From the NCBI RefSeq assembly GCF_051014445.1, contig NC_135136.1, positions 19,424,001 to 19,488,000 on the forward strand: 64,000 nt of DNA, written 5' to 3'. The notes beneath the pieces were generated by a model that saw only the letters and a list, made by a program, of their open reading frames with translations, did not search any database and was not told where the DNA came from. This stretch comes from Colletes latitarsis. Lineage: Eukaryota > Arthropoda > Insecta > Hymenoptera > Colletidae. This document shows, piece by piece, positions 62,154 to 64,000 of the stretch (position 1 is its first letter; each line of letters opens with the position of its first letter). The position numbers and the translations under genes are program-made.

Positions 62154-64000
62154 GAAACAGTCAATTAAACCTGGTTCCGATTAACATTTTAGAGGATAAC
62201 GCCGGTTATGTCTGGGTTAGGTCTGGTATTTGCCCTCATCTGGTTCGTACTTTCGCATTTTTCGAATACTTGTTGGCCAGATCCTGGCCTTTTTCTGGTT
62301 TGGATCACGTAGTAATGCGGTACCACACCGAAACAGTCAATTAAACCTGGTAGCGATTAATATTTTAGAGGATAACGCCGGTTATGTCTCGGGTAGGTCT
62401 GGGATTTGCCCTCATCTGGCCCGTACTTTCGCATTTTTCGCATACTTGTTGGCCAGATCCTGGCGTTTTTCTGGTTTGGATCACGTAGTAATGCGGTACC
62501 ACACCGGAACAGTCAATTAAACCTGGTTCCGATTAATATTTTAGAAGATAACGCTGGTTATATCTGGGTTAGTTCCGGTATTTGCAATCGTCCGGCTCAT
62601 ACTTTCGCAATTTTCGCGTACTTGTTGGCCAGATCTTGGGTTTTTTGTGGTTTGGATCCCGTCGTAATGTGGTTCCACACCGAAGCAGTCAATTATACCT
62701 GGTTGCGATGAATATTTTGGAGGATAACCCTGGTTATGATTGGGTTAGTTCTGGTATTTGCAATCATCTGGCTCGTTCTTTCGCATTTTTCGCATACTTG
62801 TTGGCAAGATCCTGAGCTTTTTTTGGTTTGGATCACGTAGTAATGTGGTACCACACTGAAACAGTCAATTAAACCAGGTCCCGATTAATATTTTAGAGGA
62901 TAACGCCGGTTATGTCTGGGTTATGTCTGGTATTTGCCCTCATCTGGCTCGTACTTTCGCATTTTTCGCATACATGTAGGCTTGATCCTGGCCTTTTTCT
63001 GGTTTGGATCACGTAGTAATGCGGTACCACACCGAAACAGTCAATTAAACCTGGTAGCGATTAATATTTTAGAGGATAACGCCGGTTATGTCTCGGTTAG
63101 GTCAGGGATTTGCCCTCATCTGGCTCGTACTTTCGCATTTATCGCATACTTGTTGGCCAGATCCTGGCCTTTTTCTGACTTGTATCACGTAGTAATTTGG
63201 TACCACACTGAAACAGTCAATCAAACCTGGTTCCGATTAATTTTTTAGAGGATAACGCCGGTTATGGCTGGGTTAGGTCTGGGATTTGCCGTCATCTTGC
63301 TCGTGCTTTCATATTTTTCGCATACTTGTTGGTCAGGTCCTGGGTTTTTTCTGGTTTGGATCCCGTCGTAATGTGGTTCCACACCGAAGCAGTCAATTAA
63401 ACCTGGTTGCGATTAATATTTTAGACGACAACGCCGGTTATGGCTCGGTTAGGTCAGGGATTTGCCCTCATCTGGCTCGTACTTTCGCATTTTTCGCATA
63501 CTTGTTGGCCAGATCCTGGCCTTTTTCTGGCTTGGACCACGTAGTAATGTGGTATCACACTGAAACAGTCAATTAAACCTGGCTCCGATTAATATTTTAG
63601 AGGATAACGCCGGTTATGGCTGGGTTAGGTCTGGTATTTGCCCTCATCTGGCTCGTACCTTCGCATTTTTCGCTTACTTGTTGGCCAGATCCTGGCCTTT
63701 TTCTGGCTTGGACCACGTAGTAATGAGGTACCACACTGAAACAGTCGATAAAACCTGGTATCGATTAATATTTTAGAGGATAACGCTGGTTATGTCTGGG
63801 TTAGGTCTGGTATTTGCAACCATCTGGCTCATACTTTCGCGTTTTTCGCATACTTGTTGACCAGATCCTGGCCTTTTTCTGGCTAGGACCACGTAGTAAT
63901 GTGGTACCACACTGAAGCAGTCAATTAAACCTGGTTGCGATTAATATTTTAGAGGACAACGCCGGTTATGTCACGGGTAGATCTGGGATTTGCCGTCATC
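62154..64000 (+). repeat. 1.85 kb segment, copy 2, running off the window
   Basis: Second copy of 56290-58136, still matching at the last base. Differences seen are GATTAACATTTTAG at 62180 against GATTAATATTTTAG, GTCTGGGTT at 62209 against GTCTGTGTT, GCTCATACTTTCG at 63827 against GCTCATGCTTTCG, and GAAGCAGTC at 63915 against GAAACAGTC. The duplication probably extends beyond base 64000. Confidence 0.92.

Larger units (their letters stand above)
1..64000 (+). repeat. Tandem satellite array, 176 bp monomer, about 364 copies
   Basis: The entire window is head-to-tail copies of one monomer. Landmarks such as TTTGCCCTCATCTGG, CGCATACTTGTTGG and GTAGTAATG recur every 176 bp from end to end, always on the same strand. 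Most monomers are exactly 176 bp. Accumulated small deletions, one 22 bp insertion and one 120 bp deletion give a net shift of about -150 bp over the window. No unique sequence, transposon, RNA gene or microsatellite interrupts it. Size and organisation fit a centromeric or heterochromatic satellite of a eukaryote; location and function are inferred, not seen. I do not recognise the family. Confidence 0.98.
46600..64000 (+). repeat. Right satellite domain, length-uniform, with its own marker monomers
   Basis: About 99 monomers. From 46687 to 58302 (66 monomers) the register drifts by only about 1 bp. Domain-specific markers are GCATACATATAGGCAAGATCC (eight copies, first near 46722, then about 48130, 50946, 52706, 54113, 55697, 58337 and 61209), GTTAGGTCAGGGATTTGCC, GATCCTCGGCTTTTTTTGG and GGTAGCGATTAAT. 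Marker spacings are 8, 16, 10, 8, 9, 15 and about 16.3 monomers, so the higher-order unit is variable. Confidence 0.88.

Noticed and set aside
76..63576. Dozens of + strand open frames of 60-143 codons with similar predicted proteins (PSSGSYFRIFRILVGQ type)
   Set aside because: They recur with the 176 bp period, begin mostly at a TTG inside the repeat, overlap each other in different frames, and end at stops built into the monomer (TTTTAG, GTCAATTAA). No selection on the frame is apparent: 176 is not a multiple of 3, and indels and stops are tolerated. The longest (6407-6766, 10799-11158, 22925-23356, 25734-26165) are explained by local loss of those two stops.
1..64000. CRISPR array
   Set aside because: The repeat unit is 176 bp with no unique spacers, and the units diverge along their whole length.
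1..64000. CENP-B box (TTCG, four bases, A, two bases, CGGG)
   Set aside because: I checked the TTCG words at monomer positions 93-96 and 102-105 and the TTCG on the complementary strand (from CCGAA). None has the A and CGGG at the required spacing in the consensus.
1..64000. Known satellites such as human alpha satellite (171 bp), the Arabidopsis 178-180 bp repeat, or the 176 bp Brassica centromere repeat
   Set aside because: The lengths are close, but the sequence does not resemble what I recall of these families. A database search would settle it.
1..64000. Ribosomal DNA spacer or telomeric repeats
   Set aside because: No rRNA sequence and no short telomere-type tandem motif was seen; the 176 bp unit fills the whole window.
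1..64000. Transposable element fragments or terminal inverted repeats
   Set aside because: No stretch departs from the satellite, no target-site duplications were seen, and no transposase or reverse transcriptase motifs appear in the predicted peptides.

Overview
This window contains one thing: a tandem satellite DNA array. From base 1 to base 64000 it is made of head-to-tail copies of a monomer whose usual length is 176 bp, roughly 364 copies, all in the same orientation. I found no insertion of unrelated sequence, no inversion, no transposable element, no RNA gene and no credible protein-coding gene. The many 60-140 codon open frames are by-products of the repeat. They mostly start at a TTG inside the monomer, recur every 176 bp, and shift frame at each copy because 176 is not divisible by 3.

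The monomer length lies in the range common for centromeric or pericentromeric satellites of plants and animals (about 170-180 bp, roughly one nucleosome plus linker). A eukaryotic centromeric, pericentromeric or other heterochromatic block is therefore the natural reading. I do not recognise the monomer as a named satellite family and cannot name the organism. A hand-made consensus has 36 A, 39 C, 41 G and 60 T (about 45% GC) and 10 CpG sites, about what base composition predicts. The absence of CpG depletion argues weakly against a heavily methylated vertebrate or plant satellite and is compatible with many invertebrates, but this is inference.

Layout. Bases 1 to about 16.4 kb are a mosaic of related multi-monomer segments, including a 4.39 kb tandem duplication (5225-9615 and 9616-12420). 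About 16.4-20.5 kb is irregular, with several short-length monomers. Then comes a run of tandem segmental duplications whose lengths are close to whole numbers of monomers: 1054 bp (20521-22628), 2809 bp (22629-28033), 2110 bp (29823-33544), 2112 bp (33826-37714), 1231 bp (37605-40066) and 1058 bp (43561-45564). From about 46.6 kb to the end lies a more length-uniform domain. It has its own marker variants, variable-length higher-order repeats and a 1.85 kb segment repeated 5864 bp apart (56290-58136 and 62154-64000). Two clean breaks of register stand out: a 22 bp insertion at 42540-42561 and a 120 bp deletion at 59286-59288.

There is no gene network to describe. What can be read is the history of the array: unequal exchange in whole-monomer steps, patchy gene-conversion-like replacement, and local expansion. 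Possible functional elements are confined to short symmetries repeated in every monomer: a 12 bp palindrome around GGTACC in one variant, a 6-3-6 inverted repeat, and two pairs of phased direct sub-repeats.
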